A DNA stretch of 17,077 bases from Microthrixaceae bacterium (lineage in GTDB: Bacteria; Actinomycetota; Acidimicrobiia; Acidimicrobiales; Iamiaceae). The position numbers were made by a program, and so were the translations under genes. The notes under the pieces are model-generated. The model searched no databases. It saw nothing but the letters and a program-made list of their open reading frames with translations, and was not told where the DNA came from. Below, one piece after another: positions 9,598-16,185 of this stretch. Where the stretch lies: positions 1 through 17,077 of the forward strand of contig JADJDU010000005.1 of the NCBI GenBank assembly GCA_016702505.1, written 5' to 3'. The stretch's first letter is position 1, and each line of letters starts with the position of its first letter.

Positions 9598-9684
9598 CTA
9601 CGGAACGATCACACCCGAGGAATCTGCGGAGAGAGAGAGAGAGAGAGAGAGAGAGCTCAAGTGAGGCACCTTCGCGTTCAACAT
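9598..9684 (-). CDS. Short ORF reading into and through the CT tract; possible alternative N-terminus of rhs
   Basis: An ATG at 9682-9684 opens MLNAKVPHLSS, then runs through the (CT)n tract as Ser-Leu repeats and ends ADSSGVIVP with TAG at 9598-9600, giving 28 residues. Removing one dinucleotide unit would bring this start into the frame that encodes LRRFLGCDRSVAVGGDGRLR and then the Rhs signal peptide. That frame is itself free of stops across the tract but has no ATG, GTG or TTG in it before 9556. The ORF is therefore either a coincidence or the true start of rhs in an out-of-frame state. I see no strong ribosome-binding site. Confidence 0.3.
   Translation of the reverse strand: MLNAKVPHLSSLSLSLSLSADSSGVIVP
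9629..9655. repeat. (GA)13 dinucleotide tract upstream of the rhs signal peptide
   Basis: Thirteen GA units plus one G form a perfect 27-bp tract (CT on the rhs coding strand), 73 bp upstream of the first in-frame GTG of rhs. It is the only long simple dinucleotide repeat in the window. Tracts of this kind change length by slipped-strand mispairing. They are also prone to length errors in sequencing. Confidence 0.95.
9655..9669. repeat. Shortened copy of the outer-transposon end repeat
   Basis: GCTCAAGTGAGGCAC abuts the GA tract. It equals the right-end repeat of the transposon at 16089-16108 (GCTCAA, then GTGAGGCAC) with five internal bases missing. It may be a relic end of the same element family. 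The match is short, so coincidence is possible. Confidence 0.35.
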
Positions 9685-9958
9685 CGGAAAGCCATCGGCA
9701 CCATGGGTGGGTTCTTGAGCATCTGGTCCCACTGCGAAAGCCGCTGCCCGGCCACGGACGGGTGAGCTCTACTCGAGCGGCCTAGTTTCCTAGACCACGC
9801 GCTGACCTGCTCGATGATGGGCGATCGCAAAGGCCCGCCTCGCAGGGCGGTGCAAGTGAGAACTCCGGAAGCGGGCCGCCATGTCCCGTCCAGGACACGA
9901 AGTCAGGCGGTCACAGACGCAAGGCCCGATCCCGGAGCTCCCACAAACATCAGCGCGG
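9670..9958. other. Intergenic region between ilvC and rhs
   Basis: No gene is recognised. It holds a possible ilvC terminator hairpin at 9835-9850 and the presumptive upstream region of rhs. I could not find a confident -10/-35 pair for rhs. Confidence 0.35.
9835..9850 (-). terminator. Weak candidate terminator hairpin after ilvC
   Basis: Five G/C base pairs (CCGCC at 9835-9839 with GGCGG at 9846-9850) enclose a 6-base loop. On the ilv transcript strand the hairpin is followed by GCCTTTGC. It lies about 110 bp past the ilvC stop. The stem is short and the T-run is only three, so this is tentative. Confidence 0.3.
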
Positions 9959-10988
9959 TCAGTCGCCGCCAGAGATCTCGGTGACCGACTTCTTGCCGGC
10001 GGAGATCCACGGCATCATCGAGCGAAGTTCCTTGCCGACGGTCTCGATCTGGTGCTCGGCACCTTGCGACGCAGGGCATCGAAGTTGGAGCCACCGCTCT
10101 TCACCTCGTTGACGAACTGCTCGGCGAAACGGCCCGAGGTGATGTCGTCCAAGACGTTCTTCATCTCGGCCTTGACCGCCGGGGGTGATGATGCGGGACC
10201 GGTTACCAGGTCGCCGTACTCGGCGGTGGTGGAGATGGAGAGTAGCGCATGCCCGCAATCCCCCTCTTCGTACATGAGGTCCATGATCAGCTTCAGCTCG
10301 TGCAGACATTCGAAGTAGGCCATCTCGGGCTGGTAGCCGCCCTCGACCAGGGTCTCGAAGCCGGCCTGCACCAGCGCGGTGAGGCCACCGCACAGCACGG
10401 CCTGCTCACCGAACAGGTCGGTCTCGGTCTCCTCGGTGAACGTGGTCTCGATCACACCGGCCCGAGTACCGCCGATGGCATCGGCGTAGGCCAGAGCCAG
10501 GTCGCGGCGCCGCCGGTGGCGTCCTGCTCCACGGCGATCAGGCACGGCACGCCGCCACCCTCGGTGTAGGTGCGGCGAACCAGGTGACCCGGCCCTTCGG
10601 GGCAGCCAGCGCTACGTCGACACCGGCGGGAGCCTGCACGTAGCCGAAGCGCACGTTGAATCCGTGGGCGAAGAACAGGGCGTCGCCCTCGTTCAGATTG
10701 GGGGCCACGTCACGGGCGTAGACCTCGGCGATCTCGGTGTCGGGCAGGAGCATCATGATCACGTCGGCTTCGGCCGCGGCCTCGGCGTTGGTGAGCACCT
10801 TCAGCCCGGCCGCTTCGGCCTTGGCCCGAGACGACGAACCGTCGCGCAGGCCGACGCGCACGTCGATGCCCGTCTCCTTGAGGTTCAGGGCGTGGGCGTG
10901 ACTCCTGGGAGCCGTAGCCGAGCACCGCCACCTTGCGACCGGCGATCTTGGACCGATCGGCGTCCTTCTCGTAGTAGACGTTGGCCAT
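9959..10988 (-). CDS. ilvC: Ketol-acid reductoisomerase (class I), frame-disrupted
   Basis: This is the second enzyme of valine and isoleucine synthesis. It rearranges and reduces acetolactate or acetohydroxybutyrate with NADPH and Mg2+. The start MANVYYEKDADRSKIAGRKV (ATG 10986-10988) is followed by the Rossmann glycine motif VLGYGSQ. Next come VRVGLRDGSSSRAKAEAAGL-like sequence, DVIMMLLPDTEIAEVYARDV, FFAHGFNVRFGYVQAPAGVD and PKGPGH in the corrected frame. The C-terminal knotted domain carries the metal-binding segment TDLFGEQAVLCGG and FETLVEGGYQPEMAYFECLH, then ISTTAEYGDLVTGP. It ends WISAGKKSVTEISGGD at a TGA (9959-9961). About 343 codons fit the class I size. Frame changes lie near 10905, 10580, 10515, 10195 and 10065. 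It is the last gene of the operon, 125 bp after ilvN. A GAGAGAAG sequence abuts the ATG, and a run of ten G (11001-11010) lies just upstream. Confidence 0.92.
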
Positions 10989-11113
10989 CTTCTCTCGTTC
11001 GGGGGGGGGGAAGGGCGTTCAGGGGATTGTTTCTGGTGGTCGAAGGCCTTGTGGGCCAGATGGCCGGGCCTCTGTTCGGTGACGCCGACGCGGGGGCCGG
11101 GCGAAAGGATTGG

Positions 11114-11660
11114 TCAGGAGACCTTGGGCTTGATGCCCGACACGGCGTGGAGGCGGGCCGGTTCGCGGTCGAGCTTGGGCAGGGCGACGCGGCCGGTGCG
11201 TTGGAGCTGCACGATCCCGAACGGGCGCAGGAGCTCCTCGAAGTCGTCGATCTTGGAAGGATGCCCTTCCAGCGACACGGTGAGGGCCTCGTTGCTGACG
11301 GCCACGATCTTGCCTTCGAAGATGCGGGTGACCTCGGCCACCTGGGGACGTTCGGCCACCGAGGCATGGACCGTGGCGAGCAGAAGCTCGCGTTCCACCG
11401 CGTGGCGGGGGTCCAGCTCGGTGATCTTGACCACGTTGATGAGCTTGTTGAGCTGCTTGACGATCTGCTCCAACGGGGCCGATTCGACGTCGACCACGAT
11501 GGTTATGCGGCTGAAGCGCTCGTCGTCGGTGGGGGGCCACCGCCAGGGAATAGATGTTGTAGGCCCGGCGGGAGAACAGGTTGACCACCGGGCCAACACG
11601 CCAGCCCGGTTCTCGACCAGGACCGACAGGGTGTGGTGACGGACCTCGCCTCTGGCCTCC
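11114..11660 (-). CDS. ilvN: Acetolactate synthase small (regulatory) subunit, frame-disrupted near its start
   Basis: This is the regulatory partner of IlvB. ACT domains bind valine and raise or inhibit the activity of the holoenzyme. The N-terminal ACT segment reads HHTLSVLVENRAGVLAR, then in another frame VNLFSRRAYNIYSLAVAP. Next come DDERFSRITIVVDVESAPLE, QIVKQLNKLINVVKITELDP and the C-terminal domain (ERELLLATVHA, VTRIFEGKIVAVSNEALTVS, FGIVQLQRTGRVALPK), ending KPKVS with TGA at 11114-11116. The length of about 165-180 residues is normal. No ATG, GTG or TTG is in frame before HHTLS, and the frame there is continuous with sequence after the ilvB end, so the start is unclear (about 11650-11710) and an indel may hide it. 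Two further frame changes lie near 11590 and 11535. Confidence 0.88.
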
Positions 11661-11710
11661 TCCTGGTTGGATGCACCGGCCGGACCCTCTGGAACGGGGG
11701 CACCTTCACC

Positions 11711-13422
11711 TCAGAGTTGGTCTTGCCGGCGGGCACCATCGGGAACACCTTCTCGGCCGAGTCGGTGCGGAACTCGATGACCACCGGGCGGTCGTCGATG
11801 GCGTTGGCCTTCTCGATGGTGGGTGCGATGTCGTCGGGGTGTTCGACGCGGAAGGCCACGCAGCCCATGGCCTCGGCCCACTTCACGTAGTCGGGCAGGT
11901 CGGGAGACAGGTACACCTCGGAGTAGCGCTCCTCGTAGAACATCTCCTGCCACTGGCGAACCATGCCCAGGTAGGCGTTGTTGAGGATGGCGATCTTGAC
12001 CGGGATCCGCTCGGCGGCGGCGGTGACCAGCTCTTGCGCCGTCATCTGGAAGCACCCGTCGCCGTCGACGGCCCAGACCATGCGGTCGGGGCGGCCGACC
12101 TTGGCCCCGATGGCGGCCGGGACCGAGAAGCCCATGGTGCCGAGCCCACCGGAGTTGATCCACGTGTAGGGATGGCGGAAGGTCCAGTACTGGCTGGCCC
12201 ACATCTGGTGCTGGCCCACGCCGCTGGTGACGATGCAGTCCTCGGGCGCCGCGTCGCGCAGGGCTTCCAGCACCATCTGGGGCTTGAGGCCGTCACCTTC
12301 TTGTTGGGGGTTCGTAGGTGAGCGGGTAGCGCTCCTGCCAGCCGGTCAGGGTGGCCCACCACGGGGTGATGTCGGGCTTGGTGGTGTCGGCCTCGAGCAG
12401 CGACTTGATGGCGGCGACCAGCTCGACGATGACCTTGTTGCAGTCGCCCACGATGGGGACGTCGGGCCGGCGGACCTTGCCCAGCTCGGCGGGGTCGATG
12501 TCGGCGTGGATGATCTTCGCCTCGGGGGCGAAGTCGGGCACCTTGCCGGTGACCCGGTCGTCGAAACGACTGCCCAGGGCGATGAGCAGGTCTGACTCCT
12601 GCATCGACATGATGGCGGTGTAGTTGCCGTGCATGCCGGGCATCCCCAGGCACAGGCGGTGGTCATCGGGGAAGGCGCCGCGGGCCATCAGCGTGGTGAC
12701 AACCGGCAGGTCCAGCAGTTCGGCCAGCTCACGCAGCGCCTCGGCGGCCTGGCCTTGAGGATGCCGCCGCCGGCGTAGATGACGGGCCGCTGCGACGCCA
12801 GGATCAGCTCGGCCGCCTCCTTGATCTTGCGGGGTGGCCGGTGGTGGTCGGCTTGTAGCCCGGCAGACCGGCGGCCACTCCGCGTCGGTCGGCCAGTACC
12901 ACTCCATGGCCGACCGGGGTTGGTGGGGTCGACGATGTCCTTGGGGATGTCGACCAGCACCGGGCCCGGGCGGCCGGTGGTGGCGATGTGGAACGCCTCG
13001 CGGATGGCCCGGGGGATGTCCTGGGCCTCGGTGACCAAGAAGTTGTGCTTGGTCACCGACTGGGTGATGCCGGTGATGTCGGCTTCTTGGAAGGCATCGG
13101 TGCCGATGGCCGCCGTCGGCACCTGGCCGGTGATGCACACCATGGGGACCGAGTCAATGAAGGCGTCGGCCAGCGGGGTGACGATGTTGGTGGCACCGGG
13201 CCCGCTGGTCACCATGGCCACACCGGGCTTGCCGGTGGCGTGGGCGTAGCCCTCGGCCATGTGGCCGGCGCCCTGCTCGTGGCGCACGAGGATGTGGCGG
13301 ATCGGCGAGTCGATGATCGGGTCGTACACCGGCAGGATGGCGCCGCCGGGCAGGCCGAAGATCACCTCGACGCCCTCCATCTCGAGGGCCCGGATGAGGG
13401 CCTGGCCTCCGTTGAGCTGCAT
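11711..13422 (-). CDS. ilvB: Acetolactate synthase large (catalytic) subunit, frame-disrupted
   Basis: ThDP-dependent enzyme that joins pyruvate with pyruvate or 2-oxobutyrate, the first common step of branched-chain amino acid synthesis. The start MQLNGGQALIRALEMEGVEV (ATG 13420-13422) was chosen because GGAG sits six bases upstream. Motifs in order: VIFGLPGGAILPVYD, RHEQGAGHMAEGYAHATGKP (with the catalytic Glu), VTSGPGATN, DAFQEADITGITQSVTKHNF, PGPVLVDIPKDI, the FAD-binding middle domain (RPVIYAGGGI, LLIALGSRFDDRVTGKVPDF, IIHADIDPAELGK), then GLGTMGFSVPAAIGAK and the ThDP motif AVDGDGCFQMTAQEL to NNAYLGMVRQWQEMFY. About 570 residues is the expected length. Frame changes lie near 12917, 12880, 12838, 12757 and 12300. 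The C-terminus reads VFPMVPAGKTNSEV; the correct stop is hidden by a likely indel around 11700, so the end given is approximate. Confidence 0.93.
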
Positions 13423-13531
13423 CAGGTTCTCCGGGAAAGGTTTGGAGCTGGTTGGGGCTGGTGTCGGGTGTCGCTGGTGCGTAGCCCCGGTTGCAGTCTG
13501 GCGGGTCCGCATCCGGCCCCGAAAACTGCGA

Positions 13532-13553
13532 CGACCTCCCGTTGGGGAGGTCG
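13532..13553 (-). terminator. Attenuator hairpin in the ilvB leader
   Basis: A perfect 9-bp stem (CGACCTCCC with GGGAGGTCG) and a 4-base loop are followed on the ilv transcript strand by TCGCAGTTTTCGG. It lies 32 bases after the leader-peptide stop and about 110 bases before the ilvB start. This is the position and form of an intrinsic terminator in an attenuated biosynthetic operon. The T-run is short (four). Confidence 0.65.
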
Positions 13554-13557
13554 AGGG

Positions 13558-13586
13558 GCGCACGAGGTGGGAAAGACGACGTGCGC
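13558..13586 (-). promoter_or_regulatory. Upstream leader hairpin overlapping the leader-peptide stop codon
   Basis: A perfect 7-bp stem (CGTGCGC with GCGCACG; arms 13558-13564 and 13580-13586) starts at the last base of the leader stop codon. A ribosome at the stop or at the preceding Val codons would cover its 5' arm, so it is placed to sense translation of the leader. I did not find a clear antiterminator that pairs with the terminator stem. Confidence 0.45.
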
Positions 13587-13621
13587 TACGGGCGTACTAC
13601 AAGTCGGGTCGAGAACGTCAT
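13586..13621 (-). CDS. ilv operon leader peptide MTFSTRLVVRP
   Basis: An 11-residue ORF (ATG 13619-13621, TAG 13586-13588) with consecutive Leu-Val-Val codons in its second half, followed by hairpins and then ilvB. Short leaders with an R-L-V-V core are typical before actinobacterial ilvB genes, where stalling at Val/Leu codons senses charged tRNA. The ATG is only seven bases after the -10 box, so this message would be leaderless or nearly so, which is common in actinobacteria. It is too short for usual gene finders. Confidence 0.65.
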   Translation of the reverse strand: MTFSTRLVVRP

Positions 13622-13628
13622 CCCCGCC

Positions 13629-13657
13629 AGTATGCCCCCCCACCCTCCCCCTGGCAA
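13629..13657 (-). promoter_or_regulatory. Sigma70-type promoter of the ilvBNC operon
   Basis: On the minus strand TTGCCA (13652-13657; five of six consensus bases) and CATACT (13629-13634; four of six) are separated by exactly 17 bases. The predicted start of transcription falls at or one base before the leader ATG. The spacer is unusually G-rich. The transposon end begins ten bases upstream of the -35 box. Confidence 0.55.
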
Positions 13658-13666
13658 GCGAACGAC

Positions 13667-13723
13667 GTGCCTCACACACTTTGAGCGCTTGGAGATGTTT
13701 GGTGCCTCACACACTTTGAGCGC
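13667..13723. repeat. Doubled left-end repeat of the outer IS
   Basis: Two perfect 22-bp copies, 13667-13688 and 13702-13723, have the same orientation and start 35 bp apart. The inverse of the same sequence marks the right end at 16087-16108. They are probably transposase-binding sites. Confidence 0.9.
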
Positions 13724-13775
13724 ATGATCCCAGGCCTGGGAGAAGGCTTGCCTCTTAATGGAAGGCAAGATCGAC

Positions 13776-13916
13776 ATGGCTGCTCGACGTCAGGTCACGA
13801 ACAAGCTGCGCGACGCATACCGCAGAGGCTCCAAGGCTGACAAGGGCCAGATCTTGGATCAGGTCGTGGACACCACCGGGATGGGCCGCTCGACTGCTCG
13901 TCGTTTGCTGAGTGGC
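13776..13916 (+). pseudogene. rve-type DDE transposase, 5' part (before the IS30 insertion)
   Basis: The ATG at 13776 has GGAAGG about nine bases upstream; an ATG at 13758 is also in frame. The segment reads MAARRQVTNKLRDAYRRGSK, KGQILDQVVDTTGMGRSTAR and RLLSGGEF, the N-terminal helix-turn-helix part of a large family of transposases often labelled only as integrase catalytic domain proteins. The frame is then cut by the IS30 left end, and the rest of the gene resumes at about 14974. Confidence 0.75.
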
Positions 13917-13947
13917 GGCGAGTTCCAGCAGCCAGTGCGCGGTGTCC

Positions 13948-14007
13948 GGCCATGATGGTCGGGTCACTCACCCATCGCACTGACTGCTGGAGATTCCCAT
14001 CATGGCC
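13948..14007 (+). promoter_or_regulatory. Fold-back hairpin covering the IS30 transposase start codon
   Basis: GGCCATGATGG (13948-13958) and CCATCATGGCC (13997-14007) are perfect 11-base complements. The second contains the ATG (14002-14004) of the transposase. RNA entering from outside the element would fold and hide the start, while a transcript starting within the 38-base loop would not. The ribosome site GGAG (13989-13992) lies in the loop. Confidence 0.55.
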
Positions 14008-14958
14008 TACACGCGCTTGACGTTGCCCGAACGCGAGGAGATCAGCCGGTGCCTGGCTGAGAACCCGATGGTCTCGTGGACCGAGCTGGGCCGGGTCTTG
14101 TGTCGACACCGGTCCACGGTCCAACGCGATGTCGACGCCAACGGTGGCCGCCACCGCTACCGGGCAAGCACGGCGCAACGGGCCACTCATGACAAGCGGC
14201 CCCGACGTGAGTGCCGGTTCGTCACAGAACCCGAACTGGCAGCCAAGGTGACCAGCCATCTCACTGCCGGGTACTCCCCGGCAGGCACCGCGCATCTGAT
14301 CGGCGGGATCGCCACCGAAACGATCTACCAGGGCATCTACCGGGGACTGCTGGAAGTTAAACCCACCGAAGTGCTGCGCACCCGCCGGCACCGTCGCCGA
14401 GGCCGCAACCAGCGTCGATCCCAGACCAGCACTCACGTCTTGGGTGCCTTCACCTCGATTCATGACCGTCCCGCCGAGGTCGAGGACCGTAGCGAGTTCG
14501 GACACTGGGAAGGCGACTTGATCATCGGGGCCAGGAACCGGTCCGCGTTGATCACCCTGGTCGAACGTGTCAGCCGCACCCAGGTCGTGCTCGCGTTGCC
14601 CGGCGGTCACGACTCGCTCACCACCTACAGAACGCTCGACGACTGGGTAGCGGGAATGCCCGCCAGCCACGCCCGGTCCATCACCTGGGACCGAGGATCA
14701 GAACTAGCCAAATGGGCTCTGATCGCCATGGCCTGGGGCATCGACTTCTACTTCGCGGACGCCCACTCGCCCTGGCAACGAGGCCAAAACGAGAACGGCA
14801 ACCGCCAACTCCGGTTCTGGCTCCCCAAAGGAACCGACCTCTCCATCCACCCCCAAGCCCACCTCGACCACATCTGCCACATCCTCAACACCCAACCCCG
14901 CCGATCACTCCACTGGCAGACCCCCAACCACGTCTACGCTGCACGCACCGCGCACTAG
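14002..14958 (+). CDS. IS30-family transposase, intact
   Basis: This 318-residue protein cuts and joins the ends of its own element. It begins MAYTRLTLPEREEISRCLAE (helix-turn-helix) with a second recognition region WTELGRVLCRHRSTVQRDVD. The middle contains AGYSPAGTAHLIGG and ETIYQGIYRG. The DDE catalytic domain has FGHWEGDLIIG (Asp172), ITWDRGSELAKW (Asp230) and SPWQRGQNENGNRQLRFWLP (Glu264), a D-(33)-E spacing as in IS30. The end reads LNTQPRRSLHWQTPNHVYAA. It is slightly shorter than many IS30 transposases (about 340-380) but all key residues are present. GGAG lies nine bases upstream of the ATG. It is the only large gene in the window whose frame is unbroken. Confidence 0.93.
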   Translation: MAYTRLTLPEREEISRCLAENPMVSWTELGRVLCRHRSTVQRDVDANGGRHRYRASTAQRATHDKRPRRECRFVTEPELAAKVTSHLTAGYSPAGTAHLIGGIATETIYQGIYRGLLEVKPTEVLRTRRHRRRGRNQRRSQTSTHVLGAFTSIHDRPAEVEDRSEFGHWEGDLIIGARNRSALITLVERVSRTQVVLALPGGHDSLTTYRTLDDWVAGMPASHARSITWDRGSELAKWALIAMAWGIDFYFADAHSPWQRGQNENGNRQLRFWLPKGTDLSIHPQAHLDHICHILNTQPRRSLHWQTPNHVYAARTAH

Positions 14959-14973
14959 ATCCTGGAACCTGCC

Positions 14974-16103
14974 GTCCCTCAGCTCCCAGACCCCAAAGAC
15001 CAGATCGACAAGCGCTCGGTGAAATCCCGCCTATACAGCGACGACACCCGGCTGTTGCTCGAGCACGTGTGGATGCTCATGGGCATGCCATGTGGGAAGT
15101 ACTTCGTGGTGATGCGCGACCTGTGGCTTCCTTTTGCTCGAAGCGGCCGGCGACTTGGACAGGCTATTCGCACAGAAGCGCCCGGGCCGAACTGATGGCG
15201 ATGTCAGCAGCCACCGTGGACCGCTACCTGCGCCCGGCCCGTGACCGGATGCGGATCAAAGGCATCTCCACAACAAGGGCGGCGCCGAAGCTGCGCAACT
15301 CGATCAAGATCCGAACCGTCGGCGACGAACGCGATGACCGCCCCGGAGCGATCGAAGCCGACACGGTCGCGCACTGCGGACCGACCTACATCGGTGAGTT
15401 TGCCCGCACCCTCACCATGACCGACATGGTCACCGGCTGGACCGAGAACACCTCGATCCGCAACAACGCCTCGCTGTGGATCCCCAAGCTGTTGAGGACC
15501 TGCAGGCCAGTTTCCCGTTCCGCTGGTCAGCTTCGACTCAGACAACGGATCAGAGTTCATCAACCACGACGTCGCCGGGTGGCTCCAAGACCGAGACATC
15601 GCCCAGATACGATCACGGCCCTACCGCAAGAACGACCAGGCAACCGTCGAGTCCAAGAACAACCACGTCGTGCGCAAGCACGCCTTCTACTGGCGCTACG
15701 ACACGCCCGAAGAACTCACGTTGCTCAACGAGCTGTGGCCGCTGGTGTCGCTCCGGCTGAACTTCTTCACCCCGACCCGCAAACCCCTCGACTACCGCAC
15801 CGGCCCAGACGGCCGGCGCCGACGCGTCTACGACGACCCCAAGACCCCCTGGCAGCGCGTCTCGACGCCGAGATCCTCACCGAGAACCGCATCGCTGAGG
15901 TCCAAGCCCGGATCCACGGCACCAACCCCGCCGACCTCACTCGCCAGATCAACCACATCCAGGCCCAGCTCACCGCCGCCACCGCTAGAGCCAAGACCGA
16001 AGCCATCGCCGCAGCGAAGCCCCTCGATCTGGAATCCTTACAACCGTCGATCAACCGATTGACACCCACCAAACGCAAGCCCTCAAGCGCTCAAAGTGTG
16101 TGA
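14974..16103 (+). pseudogene. rve-type DDE transposase, 3' part (after the IS30 insertion), frame-disrupted
   Basis: This part resumes with LPDPKDQIDKRSVKSRLYSD and VWMLMGMPCGKYFVVMRDLW, then after a frame change MSAATVDRYLRPARDR and GISTTRAAPKLRNSIKIRTV. The catalytic core follows: EADTVAHCGPTYIGEFARTL (Asp codon 15360-15362), SFDSDNGSEFINHDVAGW (Asp 15541-15543) and RKNDQATVESKNNHVVRKHA (Glu 15649-15651), giving a DD(35)E pattern. The C-terminus has FYWRYDTPEELTLLNELWPL, NFFTPTRKPLDYRTGPDGRR and a helical end (ARIHGTNPADLTRQINHIQA). TGA (16101-16103) lies within the right-end repeat. Frame changes lie near 15150, 15483, 15515 and 15855. Being split by an IS30 and frame-disrupted, it cannot make an intact protein as written. 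Confidence 0.85.
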
Positions 16104-16185
16104 GGCACCACCAACCCCCACGCGCTCACTTTCACGTGAGGCACCTCGGCCGAGATGACGTGCCTCACCCACCTCGAAAGAGCGC
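16087..16185. repeat. Right-end repeat cluster of the outer IS, with inverted copies
   Basis: 16087-16108 is the exact inverse of the left-end repeat. 16122-16144 is a degenerate copy in the same orientation (GCGCTCACTTTCACGTGAGG then CAC). 16160-16185 starts GTGCCTCACCC and ends GAAAGAGCGC, in the opposite, left-end-like orientation. The last two form a 9-bp inverted repeat (GTGAGGCAC and GTGCCTCAC) around a loop holding the palindrome CTCGGCCGAG. Confidence 0.75.

Larger units (their letters stand above)
13917..14973 (+). mobile_element. Complete IS30-family insertion sequence
   Basis: Imperfect 28-bp terminal inverted repeats (13917-13944 and 14946-14973, 23 matches, the inner 11 perfect) flank one intact transposase gene. 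The element lies inside the coding region of another transposase, whose homology resumes just outside both repeats. The exact outer edge is uncertain by a few bases and the short target duplication of IS30 elements could not be identified. The right repeat contains the transposase stop codon. Confidence 0.8.
13667..16144 (+). mobile_element. Insertion sequence with rve-type DDE transposase, split by an IS30-family element
   Basis: The ends are inverted copies of a 22-bp repeat (starts GTGCCTCACA, ends TTGAGCGC). Two direct copies lie at the left (13667-13688 and 13702-13723), one perfect inverted copy lies at 16087-16108, and a degenerate inverted copy lies at 16122-16144. The termini read TG...CA, as is usual for elements with retroviral-type integrases. 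Without the inner IS30 the element is about 1.35-1.4 kb. Either pair of repeats could be the true ends. No convincing target duplication was found. Confidence 0.75.

Noticed and set aside
11001..11010. Run of ten G as a possible phase-variation tract before ilvC
   Set aside because: It lies in the ilvN-ilvC spacer, not in a switchable frame, and homopolymer length is unreliable in this sequence.
10664..11584. 306-codon plus-strand ORF
   Set aside because: It is antisense to ilvC and ilvN, which are strongly supported by conserved motifs; a shadow frame.
11581..12321. 246-codon plus-strand ORF
   Set aside because: Antisense to the ThDP-binding domain of ilvB; a shadow frame.
13795..14670. 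291-codon minus-strand ORF
   Set aside because: Antisense to the intact IS30 transposase and the 5' part of the other transposase; no independent motif.
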